Shown here: one piece after another, positions 44,320-53,188 of the stretch | How positions within the stretch are numbered: the first letter of the stretch is position 1 | How the letters are laid out: the number at the start of each line of letters is the position of its first letter | Assembly (NCBI RefSeq): GCF_021390595.1 | Contig: NZ_JAJEJR010000003.1 | Span: 62,001-126,000 of the forward strand | Direction of reading: 5' to 3' | From: Paraburkholderia sp. HP33-1 | GTDB lineage: Bacteria; Pseudomonadota; Gammaproteobacteria; Burkholderiales; Burkholderiaceae | Length of the DNA stretch: 64,000 bases | Notes under the pieces: model-generated | What the model saw: the letters and a program-made list of their open reading frames with translations, nothing else | Database searches by the model: none | Told to the model about the DNA's origin: nothing | Position numbers and translations under genes: made by a program

Positions 44320-44946
44320 ATGGCTGTCACCACCAAACGCACGTCGAAAAACAGCGCGTCGCTCGACGCGCTGCTTCACGACATCCGCTCCTGCACGCTG
44401 TGCGCACCGAACCTGCCGCACGCGCCCCGCCCCGTGCTCGCGGCGTCCGTCCGGGCGCGCATCCTGATCGTCGGTCAGGCGCCAGGCGCGCGCGTGCATG
44501 CATCCGGGGTGCCGTGGAGCGACGCGAGCGGCGCGCGTCTGCGCGGGTGGCTCGGCGTCGACGATACGACCTTTTACGACGATTCGATATTTGCCATCGT
44601 GCCGATGGGCTTCTGTTTTCCGGGTCGCGGCGCGAGCGGCGATCTGCCGCCTCGGCCCGAGTGCGCAAGCCGCTGGCAACGTGAATTGCTCGCACATCTG
44701 CGTTCGGTGAAATTGACGCTGCTGATCGGACAGTACGCGCAGCGCTTCGGCCTCGGCGACGCTTTTGGCCCAACCTCGACCGATACGCTCGTCAGGTGGG
44801 CCGAGTTTGGACCGCATGTAATGCCGCTACCGCATCCGTCGCCGCGCAATATCGCGTGGTTTAAGCGCAATGCGTGGTTCGAAGCCGAGGTATTGCCGAC
44901 GTTGCGCGAGCGTGTAGCGGCGACGTTGGCGGGTCGGGAGCTTTGA
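44320..44946 (+). CDS. Uracil-DNA glycosylase family protein
   Basis: 208 residues from ATG 44320. ILIVGQAPGARVHASGVPWSD (about residues 46-66) is motif 1 (GQAPG), followed by GFCFPGRGASGDLPPRPEC and the leucine/minor-groove motif PLPHPSPRNIAWFKRN (about 165-180). The CxxC near the N-terminus (SCTLCAPN) hints at the iron-sulfur family 4/5 style, but the other two cysteines are not obvious. It should excise uracil or recognise damaged bases. It is likely co-transcribed with the DUF488 gene. Confidence 0.85.
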   Translation: MAVTTKRTSKNSASLDALLHDIRSCTLCAPNLPHAPRPVLAASVRARILIVGQAPGARVHASGVPWSDASGARLRGWLGVDDTTFYDDSIFAIVPMGFCFPGRGASGDLPPRPECASRWQRELLAHLRSVKLTLLIGQYAQRFGLGDAFGPTSTDTLVRWAEFGPHVMPLPHPSPRNIAWFKRNAWFEAEVLPTLRERVAATLAGREL

Positions 44947-45298
44947 GCGCCGCGCACCGATCTGCGCGACCGACCGTTCGTGGTAAACACGCATCGCGAT
45001 CGGCGCCCTGCTCTGCGCCTCCTGTCTGCTGCAGCGCGCCACGGGCCGAACTCCACTGACCCGGCGTCCCAATAGTCGAACTAGTTAGGGGTATACATGG
45101 GTTAGGCGGCGCAACCGCACTGCACTAACATTTTTGCGGTACCGCACGGCGCGTATCGAGCACTTCCGAATCGGGGTTGCACGTCGCCACGCCAAAGTCC
45201 CGTGCTGCCCAGCGCATTCCCGGTGCCGTCCAGCATCTGCACGCGATCGACTCATCGTCGACCGCATCGACCCACGAAGAAAAGAACCGGAGGAAGAG
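44947..45298. other. Intergenic region before ABC operon
   Basis: 352 bases with no convincing gene. It includes a repeated GTTAGG motif (around 45084-45109, GTTAGGGGTATACATGGGTTAGG read in two parts) that could belong to the promoter of the sugar ABC operon starting at 45299. Nothing else stands out. Confidence 0.4.
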
Positions 45299-46408
45299 AT
45301 GGCACAGCAACGGGATGACGACCAGGAACACAGCAGTAACGCTATCAGCACGACGCGGCGGGGGCTGATGCAGGGAGCAGGACTCGGCGCGGCGCTGTCG
45401 CTGATGGGTGCGCTAGGCGGCGCAGGCGGCCTGATCGGCACCGCGCAGGCCGCGGGGACGGCTTTTCCCCCGCACAAGAAGTGGAAGATCGTGTTCGTCA
45501 ATCACGTCACCACCAACCCGTTCTTCGTGCCGACGCAGTACGGTATTCAGGATGCCTGCTCGCTGCTCAACATGGATTATCAGTGGACCGGCTCGGCCAC
45601 TTCGGACGCGGGTGAAATGGTCCGCGCCGTCAACTCGGCGATTGCCGCGAAGGCCGACGCCATCGCCGTGCCGATCGTCGATCCGAGCGCTTTCGACAAG
45701 CCCATCCAGGCCGCGCTCGATGCCGGCATCCCGGTGTTCGCTTATAACGCCGACGCGCCGCGCGACAAGAAGAATCCGCGCCTCGCCTATATCGGCCAGG
45801 ATCTGTATCTTTCCGGCTACCAGATGGGCGAGCGCATCGTGAGCCTCATCGACAGCGGATTGGTCGGGCTTTTCATCGCGACGCCGGGGCAACTCAACAT
45901 CCAGCCGCGTATGGACGGGGCGAGCGACGCCATCAAGAAGTCCGGCAAGAAGATCGAGATTCAGACCGTGGCCACGGGCGCGACTGTCAACGAGGAGCTA
46001 TCGAAGATCAAGGCGTTCTATCTGGGCCACCAGGACCTGAAGGGCATGTTCGCCGTGGATGCGGGTAGCACGCAGGGCGTCGCGCAGGTGATGAAGGAAT
46101 CGAACCTTCCCGCCAAGGGCGTGCACGGCGGCGGCTTCGACCTGCTGCCGACCACGATCCAGCTGATCCACGAAGGCTTCCTCGACTTCACCATCGATCA
46201 GCAACCCTACGTCCAGGGTTTCTATACTGTGATGCAGGCGTTCGTGTTCCTCAGCTCGGGCGGCCTCGTCGGGCCGGCCGAAATCAACACCGGCCTGAAA
46301 TTCGTGACGAAGGATAACGTCGAGCCGTACCTCACTACCTCGACACGCTTTGAAGGCAAGACCGACAAGCAGCAAATCGTTCCGAGGTCCGGCGCAATCA
46401 AGTCCTGA
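45299..46408 (+). CDS. CUT2-type sugar ABC substrate-binding protein
   Basis: 369 residues from ATG 45299, preceded by GGAGGAAG. The twin-arginine-like signal is STTRRGLMQGAGLGAALSLM. The mature protein is a periplasmic-binding-protein type 1 fold: IVFVNHVTTNPFFVPTQYG (about residue 62), AIAAKADAIAVPIVDPSAFD, GIPVFAYNADAP, GMFAVDAGSTQGVAQVM and HGGGFDLLPTTIQLI. It belongs with ribose/fructose/inositol-type binders. Its TGA overlaps the permease ATG (TGATG). The ligand is not deducible. Confidence 0.9.
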   Translation: MAQQRDDDQEHSSNAISTTRRGLMQGAGLGAALSLMGALGGAGGLIGTAQAAGTAFPPHKKWKIVFVNHVTTNPFFVPTQYGIQDACSLLNMDYQWTGSATSDAGEMVRAVNSAIAAKADAIAVPIVDPSAFDKPIQAALDAGIPVFAYNADAPRDKKNPRLAYIGQDLYLSGYQMGERIVSLIDSGLVGLFIATPGQLNIQPRMDGASDAIKKSGKKIEIQTVATGATVNEELSKIKAFYLGHQDLKGMFAVDAGSTQGVAQVMKESNLPAKGVHGGGFDLLPTTIQLIHEGFLDFTIDQQPYVQGFYTVMQAFVFLSSGGLVGPAEINTGLKFVTKDNVEPYLTTSTRFEGKTDKQQIVPRSGAIKS

Positions 46409-47418
46409 TGAATACAGTGAACCAATCCAGCAACACCGAAGCGGTCCGCGCGCCCCGGCGCGCGGGTGTTTCATTCGCGTCGCAATGGGCGGCCGAGCTG
46501 CGCATCCTCCTCGTGGCCGTGATTCTGGCCGCCTACTTCGAATTCGCGAATCACGATTTCCTGTTCACCAACGCGAGCCTCGTCAACCTTTCGCAGTTCA
46601 TCGCGCCGGTGGCGATCATCGCGTTCGGCGAAATCATGTTGATGATCGGCGGCGACATCGATCTGTCGGCGGGCATGGTGTTCGCCTTCGCGCCATTCAT
46701 GATGGTGTTCGCGAATGACGCCGGCGCGCCCATGTGGCTCGCCGTGATCGCGGGGCTCGTGGCCGCGGCGATCGTCGGCTTCGCAAACGGCGCCGTGACG
46801 GTGTGGTTGCGGCTGCCCTCGTTCGTCACTACGCTCGGCACGCTCTTTCTGATCAACGGCATCACGCTCACCATCTCGCGCGGCACGCCAGCGCCTACGC
46901 CGGGGTCTCCTACATTTGCCGGCTTCATGGGCGCGTGGGGCTACAGCGAGATCATCTGGACCCTGGCGATCGCGTTCGCGATGCACGTGCTCTTGCGGCA
47001 TACGCGCTGGGGCCTGCATACGCAGGCCGCCGGAGCGAATCCACTGGGCGCGAGCGAGGCCGGCATTCATGTAAGGCGGCTGCGCCTCGGCAACTTCATC
47101 CTCGCCGCAGTGCTCGCGGGCTTCACCGGCATGCTCGAAGCCTTTCGGATTACCTCGATCGACCCGCAGGCGGGCGGCAACCAGATCATGTTCCTTGCCG
47201 TGGCCGCCGCTGTGATCGGCGGCACGCCGCTCACGGGCGGCTCCGGCACCATCGTGGGCGGGCTCATCGGCGCGGCGGTGCTCGGCATACTGAACGACGG
47301 CTTCACGCTCATCGGCATCAACGCGTTCACGTTCAACATCATTCTTGGCGCCGCGATTCTGGCGGCGATGATCTTCAACATCCACGTCGGGCGCATTCGC
47401 CGCAAGGCAGGACGCTGA
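46408..47418 (+). CDS. CUT2-type sugar ABC permease (RbsC-like)
   Basis: A 336-residue permease with eight to ten hydrophobic segments. MLMIGGDIDLSAGMVFAFAP (about residues 76-95) and FVTTLGTLFLINGITLTISRG (about 138-158) are RbsC/FrcC family signatures. NPLGASEAGIHVRRLRLGNF (about 213-232) is the EAA-like loop that contacts the ATPase. Start and stop overlap both neighbours, so the three subunits are translationally coupled. Confidence 0.92.
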   Translation: MNTVNQSSNTEAVRAPRRAGVSFASQWAAELRILLVAVILAAYFEFANHDFLFTNASLVNLSQFIAPVAIIAFGEIMLMIGGDIDLSAGMVFAFAPFMMVFANDAGAPMWLAVIAGLVAAAIVGFANGAVTVWLRLPSFVTTLGTLFLINGITLTISRGTPAPTPGSPTFAGFMGAWGYSEIIWTLAIAFAMHVLLRHTRWGLHTQAAGANPLGASEAGIHVRRLRLGNFILAAVLAGFTGMLEAFRITSIDPQAGGNQIMFLAVAAAVIGGTPLTGGSGTIVGGLIGAAVLGILNDGFTLIGINAFTFNIILGAAILAAMIFNIHVGRIRRKAGR

Positions 47419-48248
47419 TGGACGAATCGCAAACCTCCTCCGCGGGCGCGAATGCCACGACCGCCGCGAACAGCGCGGCCACCCCTCCGCTCGCGCTGCG
47501 CGGCGAGAACCTCGTCAAACGCTTCGGCGCGGTGACGGCACTCGACGGCGTTTCGCTCACGCTCGCCGAAGGCGAAATTCTGGGCATACTCGGCGACAAC
47601 GGCGCGGGTAAGTCCACGCTCGTGAAAATCCTCACCGGCTTTCATCAGCAAACGGGCGGCACGCTCTATATCAACGGCGAGGAGACGCTGTTGCGCTCGG
47701 TCGATCATGCGCGTTCACTCGGTATCGAATGCGTGTATCAGGATCTCGCGCTTGCGAATTCGCTGAGCATTTACCACAACATGTTCCTGAATCGCGAACT
47801 TGTGCGGCGCGGACCGTTCAGGCTGCTCGACCACAAGCAGATGCGCGAGCGCGCGGCGCAATGTCTCGACGATATCGGCGTGCACGTGCCTTCGGTCGAT
47901 TTGCCCGTCGAGCGTCTTTCGGGCGGCCAGCGCCAGGCCATCGCCGTGGCGCGCGCCGTGCATTCGAATGCGAAGATCCTGTTGCTCGACGAGCCGCTCG
48001 CCGCGATGGGCGCGCGCGAAGCGGGGCTCATCATCGATCTTCTGATGCGCCTGAAGGAAAAAGGCGGCCTTTCCATCATCATGATCATGCACAACTATGC
48101 GCAGACGCTCGATATCGCGGATCGCATCATGTTGATGCAGCGAGGCCGCGTGACCTACGAGCAACAGAGCGCGCTGACTTCAGTGGCGGAACTCATGAAC
48201 ATCGTGCAGCGGGAATACCGGGCCATGCGCACTGGCGGCGTGCAGTGA
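47418..48248 (+). CDS. Sugar ABC ATP-binding protein, single nucleotide-binding domain
   Basis: 276 residues with one NBD: Walker A GDNGAGKST (about residue 58), Q-loop VYQDLALANSLSIYHN, signature LSGGQRQAIAVARAV (about 158), Walker B ILLLDEPLAAMG (about 180) and the switch His in IMHNYAQ. Most CUT2 ATPases are duplicated (about 500 residues); this half-length form resembles the FrcA fructose type. An Ala/Thr-rich tail of about 25 residues precedes the domain. It completes the SBP-permease-ATPase operon. The next gene converges on it 15 bases away. Confidence 0.92.
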   Translation: MDESQTSSAGANATTAANSAATPPLALRGENLVKRFGAVTALDGVSLTLAEGEILGILGDNGAGKSTLVKILTGFHQQTGGTLYINGEETLLRSVDHARSLGIECVYQDLALANSLSIYHNMFLNRELVRRGPFRLLDHKQMRERAAQCLDDIGVHVPSVDLPVERLSGGQRQAIAVARAVHSNAKILLLDEPLAAMGAREAGLIIDLLMRLKEKGGLSIIMIMHNYAQTLDIADRIMLMQRGRVTYEQQSALTSVAELMNIVQREYRAMRTGGVQ

Positions 48249-48263
48249 GCCCGTCGATCAGGA

Positions 48264-50477
48264 TCAGAAGTCGATCTTCGCGTTCAAGCTGACCATCCGC
48301 GGATCGCCCGGCCCGATGTAGTCCGAGTACTGGAACATCCAGTAGCGGCGATTCGCAATGTTGTCGATCGCCGCGCGCAGCGTCACGTCGTGACCACCGA
48401 CGCGAATCATGTAGTTCGCCCCGACGTTCACGATCATGTAGCCGCCCGTCTCCAGGTCGCCCGCCGGACGCACCTTCGTGCTGCCCGTGAACTTCGCGTC
48501 CGCGCCGACCTGCAGGCCCGGCACGGCGGGCACGTCGTAGGTCACACGGCCGGCGGCGACGAACTGCGGCGCGCCGGCCACACGATTGCCGCTATAGGCC
48601 TGCCCCTTCGCGTACCAGGTGTCGAGCAGCATCAGGTTGCCGGCCACCTGCCAGCTGCGGCCGAGGCGCACGCTGGCACCCGCTTCGAGACCTTCGTAGA
48701 TCGAGTTGCCGTCCTGCACGTAGACGTTCTGGCTGTTCGCGTACGCGGCGCCACGTTCGATGCGGAACAGCGCGGCCGTCGCGCTCCAGCGCTCATGCGC
48801 GCTCTTGACGCCGAGCTCGTACTGACGCGAGCGCAGCGGACGCAGCAGCGCGCCGGCGTTCGCGTAGATGTCGGCCACCATCGCGCCCTGCTCGAGCGCC
48901 TCCACGTAGCTCGCGTAAAGCGTAGTGTGCGGTTCGAGCTTGTACATCAGCGCGACGGTCGGCGTCAGCACGCCGTTCTGCCCGTACGACGACGCCAGCG
49001 AGCCGTTGACGTTGTACGACTGCTGATCGTAGTTGGTGTAGCGCAGGCCCGCGAGCAGCGACCAGCGATCCGTCAGCTGGATCGTGTCGCTCGCGAACAG
49101 CGCCTTCTGCGTGATCTCGCTCGCGCGGTACTTGTCGAGACCGGCGCCCGAATAGTAGCGCCACGGGTTCGGCTGATACAGGTTGCCGTCGCCCAATGTG
49201 AAGTAGTGCGAAACAGCGCTGTAGTCGTTCGTCTGGTACTGCCACGACGCGCCGAGCGCCAGTTGATGCGTGAAGATGTCGGTCTTCACCTTGCCTTCGA
49301 GCACGCCCTGCCAGTAGATGTCCTGGTGGCCTTCGTCGCCGTTCCAACGGTTGTCGATATAGTCGCCCGCCTGGTTCAGCAGCGTCAGTGTGCTTTCGTT
49401 GCGGTCGCGCGCCGATTTGCTGTAGCTCGCCGACGTCCTGAACGACCAGTCCGGCGTGATCTGATAGTTGACGCCCACCGTGTACAGCTGCAGGTTCGTG
49501 TTCAGGTGCTGATCGGTGCCGCCGAGAAGATTGGTGCCGCCGCTGATCGTCGCGGGCAGGCTCGTGCCGGTATAGCGGCCCGTATAGACCGCGGGCGTCT
49601 GGCCGCTCGAGCGGCTTTGCTGATAGATCGCGTCGAAGTAGACGTCGAGGTCGCGCGTGAGCCGGCCGTCGAGCGACACCGCCAGCGAATTGCGATTGAT
49701 GTTGCCCGCGTTGTAAGTCTTGCCCGCCTCGTGCGTGTAGTTGATGCGCGCGCCGAACATGTCGTCCGGACCGAAACGCCGGCTCAAGTCGACGTGCTGG
49801 CTGAACACGCTGTCCATCCGGTAGCCGGCCGACACGCTCGTCACCGGTTGATCGGCAGGCTTTTTGGTCACGTAGTTGACGACACCGCCCGGCTGCACGA
49901 AACCGTACATGAAACCGCCAAGGCCCTTCAGCAGCTCGACGCGTTCGAGGTTTTCATAAGGCATCGTGATGCCGTACGAGATGAGCGGATTGCCGTCGAT
50001 GCGAAAGCCATTCTGCCAGTCGATCGGCAGGCCGCGAATCGAGATGTACGTGGCCCACGCGCTATACGCGTTGCTGTTGTCGGTCACCGACGCGTCGCCC
50101 GCGAACACTTCGCCGAGCTTGTTCGCCTGACGGTCGGCGAGTTCCTCGCCGGTCACGACGGTAGTCGAGAACGGCGTGTCGAGCTGCGAACGTGTGCCGA
50201 GCGCGCCGATCGACACGGGCGTGCGCAAGTGCATGGGCGAATCCGTCTGGGCGGCCGCGCTGACGTTGACGGGCGGTAGGGCCTGGCCGCCGCCGTTAGC
50301 CGCCGGCGCGGCCGACGCCGTAGCGCCCGAACTGGCGGCCGGCCCCGCGGCTTCCCCGCTGGCGGCGCTCTGCGCGAAAGCGGATTGCGCGGCGCCGGCA
50401 AAGGCCAGCCAGACGGCAATCTGCATGGAACGATGGAGTGTGAGCCTTGTTGGACGTGCGGTTGTTTGATTCTTCAT
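48264..50477 (-). CDS. TonB-dependent siderophore receptor
   Basis: 737 residues from ATG 50477. The signal peptide ends near AQSAFAQS. The plug domain shows TPFSTTVVTGEELADRQANKL (about residue 105), ISIRGLPIDWQNGFRIDGNP and LERVELLKGLGGFMYGFVQPGGVVNYVTKKP. The 22-strand barrel ends in a terminal Phe (SLNAKIDF), as required for BAM assembly. An Ala/Gly-rich stretch (about 37-65) precedes the plug. It is the FhuA/FpvA-like class importing ferric siderophores. A Fur-box-like dyad lies 36 bases upstream. No siderophore biosynthesis or permease genes adjoin. Confidence 0.92.
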   Translation of the reverse strand: MKNQTTARPTRLTLHRSMQIAVWLAFAGAAQSAFAQSAASGEAAGPAASSGATASAAPAANGGGQALPPVNVSAAAQTDSPMHLRTPVSIGALGTRSQLDTPFSTTVVTGEELADRQANKLGEVFAGDASVTDNSNAYSAWATYISIRGLPIDWQNGFRIDGNPLISYGITMPYENLERVELLKGLGGFMYGFVQPGGVVNYVTKKPADQPVTSVSAGYRMDSVFSQHVDLSRRFGPDDMFGARINYTHEAGKTYNAGNINRNSLAVSLDGRLTRDLDVYFDAIYQQSRSSGQTPAVYTGRYTGTSLPATISGGTNLLGGTDQHLNTNLQLYTVGVNYQITPDWSFRTSASYSKSARDRNESTLTLLNQAGDYIDNRWNGDEGHQDIYWQGVLEGKVKTDIFTHQLALGASWQYQTNDYSAVSHYFTLGDGNLYQPNPWRYYSGAGLDKYRASEITQKALFASDTIQLTDRWSLLAGLRYTNYDQQSYNVNGSLASSYGQNGVLTPTVALMYKLEPHTTLYASYVEALEQGAMVADIYANAGALLRPLRSRQYELGVKSAHERWSATAALFRIERGAAYANSQNVYVQDGNSIYEGLEAGASVRLGRSWQVAGNLMLLDTWYAKGQAYSGNRVAGAPQFVAAGRVTYDVPAVPGLQVGADAKFTGSTKVRPAGDLETGGYMIVNVGANYMIRVGGHDVTLRAAIDNIANRRYWMFQYSDYIGPGDPRMVSLNAKIDF

Positions 50478-50512
50478 GTCTACCATCGAGCAAGCGCCTC
50501 GGTCAGTTTGTA

Positions 50513-50531
50513 AATGCGAATGATTCGCATT
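50513..50531 (-). promoter_or_regulatory. Fur-box-like dyad
   Basis: AATGCGAA-TGA-TTCGCATT is a perfect 8-3-8 inverted repeat of 19 bases, with the spacing of a Fur operator, 36 bases before the receptor start. Iron-dependent repression of the receptor follows if Fur binds. Confidence 0.75.
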
Positions 50532-50649
50532 GCGAGAGAGCGCGATGGTAGCAAAGGCTTCCGCCTTTTGAAAGCATTACGGCGAGATTCGGATGGCTTG
50601 CAGTGGCAGCGACGCCACAGTCATGACGGCCTTCGGCCTGCACGGCTTT

Positions 50650-50833
50650 GGCGTCGCCTGCACGGTTGCGCCGGTTGGGGGAATTCCAGCGCTTTCGACA
50701 ATTGCTCGAGAATGACGGGGGCGATCCCGAGCGTCGGCTCATCGAGAATCAGGAGCTTCGGCTGGGTCATCAACGAGCGCGAGCGAGTATTTGCTGCTCG
50801 CGGCGGGGCCGCCGCGTGGCGGATTTTCCGCAT
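50650..50833 (-). pseudogene. LivF-type ABC ATPase fragment
   Basis: The minus strand retains LMTQPKLLILDEPTLGIAPV (about 50773-50714), the Walker B/D-loop region of branched-chain amino-acid ATPases. In another frame just upstream it keeps REQQILARAR, the end of the signature helix. The two pieces are separated by a frameshift, and nothing of Walker A or the C-terminus remains. It is a decayed remnant beside the Fur-regulated receptor; 50834-50899 is unassigned. Confidence 0.7.
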
Positions 50834-50899
50834 CAGGAGCGATGCATATTTCCTGCGAGATCAGTGGCAGTTCGCGTTATGCGAAATATATGGCGGTCT

Positions 50900-51289
50900 C
50901 TACCTGGCGGGTGGCGTGATATCGCAGTCGCCGGGGTGGGCGCCGCTGCCGGTGTTTTTCAGGGTAAGCACAAGTCTGCTCCCTCTGTTTGTCGTGAGGA
51001 TCTGACCATAGCTAACCGTCGGAATAAACTGGATATCCGGCGCAACCGCCACAGGGGGATTTCTGGCCCCGTCGACGGTCAGGTCAAGCTCCACGGTGAC
51101 CGAGTCAATCGCAGCGCCCAAATCCGGTTTCCGGCCGGCCTGATCTTTTCTGAAATTGCACAGGCCCGTGAGAACTTGCTCGAGAGCAGTCGGGATATCA
51201 ACCGGCTTGCCTGGTGGGATCGGAGGTGTGTTACAGCCAACGATCATGAACGGCAAGGTGCAGATCGCTACAAATCGGCAGGCTCGCAT
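50900..51289 (-). CDS. Small lipoprotein, possibly trypco2-like
   Basis: 129 residues from ATG 51289, preceded by GGGGAACC. Lipobox IVGC is near residue 19. The mature part (IPTALEQVLTGLCNFRKDQA, IDSVTVELDLTVDG, SRLVLTLKNTGS) has the helix-then-strand pattern I associate with trypsin-co-occurring (trypco2) domains; this is a tentative memory-based match. No protease gene is adjacent. It lies on the same strand as, and 90 bases downstream of, a small basic exported protein. Confidence 0.6.
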   Translation of the reverse strand: MRACRFVAICTLPFMIVGCNTPPIPPGKPVDIPTALEQVLTGLCNFRKDQAGRKPDLGAAIDSVTVELDLTVDGARNPPVAVAPDIQFIPTVSYGQILTTNRGSRLVLTLKNTGSGAHPGDCDITPPAR

Positions 51290-51379
51290 CAGGTTCCCCA
51301 CTTGATCTGATACAGCTAGTCAGTCCCGCCCGTGCTGTCGCTGGTTCAGTGCCAGGCTGGCGCACCTGAAGGCGAACGC

Positions 51380-51637
51380 TCAATACTTGATGTTCCTGGC
51401 CGCCTGTCGGCCGCCCTGTTTACTTTGCCGCTTGTCCTGCCGGCATTGCGAATTGCTCTTCTGGTCCGTGGCCCTGCACTCCTGCTTCGTATGCCGGGCG
51501 CCCTCGCGTGTCTCCTGGCGAACGTCACGCCCGGCGCGACGTTGCTGAGCCTGCTCGGTTGCCCAGGAGGTTCCCGCGGAAGCCATCACGGACACAGCAA
51601 TGACCGCAACCGCGAACTCCCGGCTCCGTGAAAACAT
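51380..51637 (-). CDS. Small basic periplasmic protein
   Basis: 85 residues from ATG 51637, preceded by a strong GGAGGTCACC. The signal peptide is cleaved after about residue 26 (ASAGTSWATE). The mature 59 residues are highly basic and Gln/Arg rich with two Cys (RQETREGARHTKQECRATDQ, SQCRQDKRQSKQGGRQ) and lack hydrophobic core patterns. I recall similar small exported proteins across Burkholderia with no assigned role. Disorder and nucleic-acid or polyanion binding are plausible but unproven. Confidence 0.7.
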   Translation of the reverse strand: MFSRSREFAVAVIAVSVMASAGTSWATEQAQQRRAGRDVRQETREGARHTKQECRATDQKSNSQCRQDKRQSKQGGRQAARNIKY

Positions 51638-51792
51638 GGTGACCTCCGTATTCTGTTGTCGTGTTCATGCCGCTGGTGCCTGGTGAGCAGGCTTCTCGCT
51701 GGAAACACGGTTGTTCTGGAACGTGGGAGCGGCTTTGTAGAAGGGTGCCACGCGTGGATCCCGAGTCAATCGGACCTAAGTCCTAGGGTCTG

Positions 51793-51828
51793 TTTACATC
51801 TTGAACGCACGTGCGTTCAAGATGTAAA
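51793..51828. repeat. Perfect 36-bp palindrome
   Basis: TTTACATCTTGAACGCAC (51793-51810) is followed directly by its exact reverse complement (51811-51828). It lies 42 bases past the 3' end of the Gfo/Idh/MocA gene (minus strand) and 155 bases upstream of the small basic protein's start. It is preceded by CTAGGGTCTG, which resembles ends of some IS5-group elements. No T-run follows on either strand. Confidence 0.8.
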
Positions 51829-51870
51829 ACCCTACGGCCGGCGCGACGGAAATTGCGCCCGCGAAACACT

Positions 51871-52884
51871 TCAACCTTGCTGGATGCTCTCCCACGCGCC
51901 CGATCGGGCCGAGCGGAACACCGCATCGATCACTCGCATATTTGCGCGCGCATCTTCTAGCGGAATAGCCTGCGGATTTCCACTCAGGATCGCCTCGGCG
52001 AACGTGGAAGCTGCCACGCCATATTGATCGCACACCGGCAGTTCCAGCCAGCGATCAGCCGCGACACCGTCGCTGGTGTTTTCAGTGATCAAAAGGCGCG
52101 TCGGCCGATCATTAGGTGCATTGAATGGAATCTCGACCTCGATCCGCCCCTTGGTACCGTGAAATTGCATCCGCTGATAGGGATAGGTCTGGGTCGAGTA
52201 AAAGAAGCTCGCCTGCACACCATCGAAATCCATCAGCACGGAGCCGAGCCGGTCCACTTTGAAGATGGGATCCTGTTCCATCAGCGAAACCACCCGCTTT
52301 GGCTCACGCCCAATAGTGAAGCGCGACGTTGTGATTGGATAACAACCAATATCGAGCAGACCGCCGCCACCGAACTCTTTCTGGTTGCGGATATTGTTTG
52401 CGATCGTGTTGTAATAGGTGAAACCGCCGGTCACCGCCCGCAATTCGCCAATTGCACCTTCGTCAATCAGCGTGCGCACCTTCATCCATTGCGGATGCGT
52501 GCGAACCATGAAGGCTTCCTGTATGTATCGGCCATTCGCGTCGCGCGCAGCGATGAGTCGTTCAACCTGTTCAACGTCCAAACCAATCGGCTTTTCACAT
52601 AGGACGTGCTTGCCCGCCTCGACGGATCGGACCGCCCATTCCACGTGGAGATGATTGGGTAACGGAATATATACCGCGTCGATTTCCGGGTCCGCCAGGA
52701 GCGCCTCGTAACTGTCGTATGCGACAGCCAAACCATATTTGGCCGCGGCTTCCCGCGCCTTCTCCGGCGATCGCGACGCGATGCCCTTCACCCGGCACTT
52801 CGGCGCGTTGTGTGTGGGCACGACCACCTTGTCGTTGATCTTTGCTGCACCCAAAATTCCCCAGACAATTTCATCCTTTGCCAT
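51871..52884 (-). CDS. Gfo/Idh/MocA family dehydrogenase (glucose-fructose oxidoreductase/xylose dehydrogenase-like)
   Basis: 337 residues from ATG 52884, preceded by AAAGGGATG. VWGILGAAKINDKVVVPTHN (about residue 7) is the NAD(P) motif, VEAGKHVLCEKPIGLDVEQV (about 84-103) the EKP motif, and GGGGLLDIGCYPITTSRFTIG (about 164-184) the substrate-side motif with Tyr of the GFO/xylose-dehydrogenase branch. There is no signal peptide, so it is cytosolic, unlike Zymomonas GFOR. It is monocistronic. Of the three family members in the window this is the GC-rich, host-like one. Confidence 0.88.
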   Translation of the reverse strand: MAKDEIVWGILGAAKINDKVVVPTHNAPKCRVKGIASRSPEKAREAAAKYGLAVAYDSYEALLADPEIDAVYIPLPNHLHVEWAVRSVEAGKHVLCEKPIGLDVEQVERLIAARDANGRYIQEAFMVRTHPQWMKVRTLIDEGAIGELRAVTGGFTYYNTIANNIRNQKEFGGGGLLDIGCYPITTSRFTIGREPKRVVSLMEQDPIFKVDRLGSVLMDFDGVQASFFYSTQTYPYQRMQFHGTKGRIEVEIPFNAPNDRPTRLLITENTSDGVAADRWLELPVCDQYGVAASTFAEAILSGNPQAIPLEDARANMRVIDAVFRSARSGAWESIQQG

Positions 52885-53188
52885 CACATCCCTTTTCCGA
52901 TTGAGCATTCCAGAACTCGGGCAGGCTGAACATTCGCGGGAGTCGACAGGTCCATGAACCCGCGAACGGCCTCAAGCGCCCGATCGCGTCAGTTTAACCT
53001 CGGTGCCTGCGATTCCGGATACCCGAGCGCACTCGAGCGCCTTCGCGATCGAACGGCTGTGTGCTGGTGTGGAGCTGATGTCTGAGTGACTGAGTGAAAC
53101 TGCGGTCGAATGTCGTCTACTGGCTGAATACGGTTAGACACTGCATTGAGCGTGCCGATACATGCTGTTGAGTGCCCCGCACAGGCCC

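Noticed and set aside
48390..50279. A 629-codon plus-strand frame opposite the TonB receptor
   Set aside because: Antisense shadow with repetitive Arg/Val/Ala composition; the receptor has a signal peptide, plug motifs and terminal Phe.
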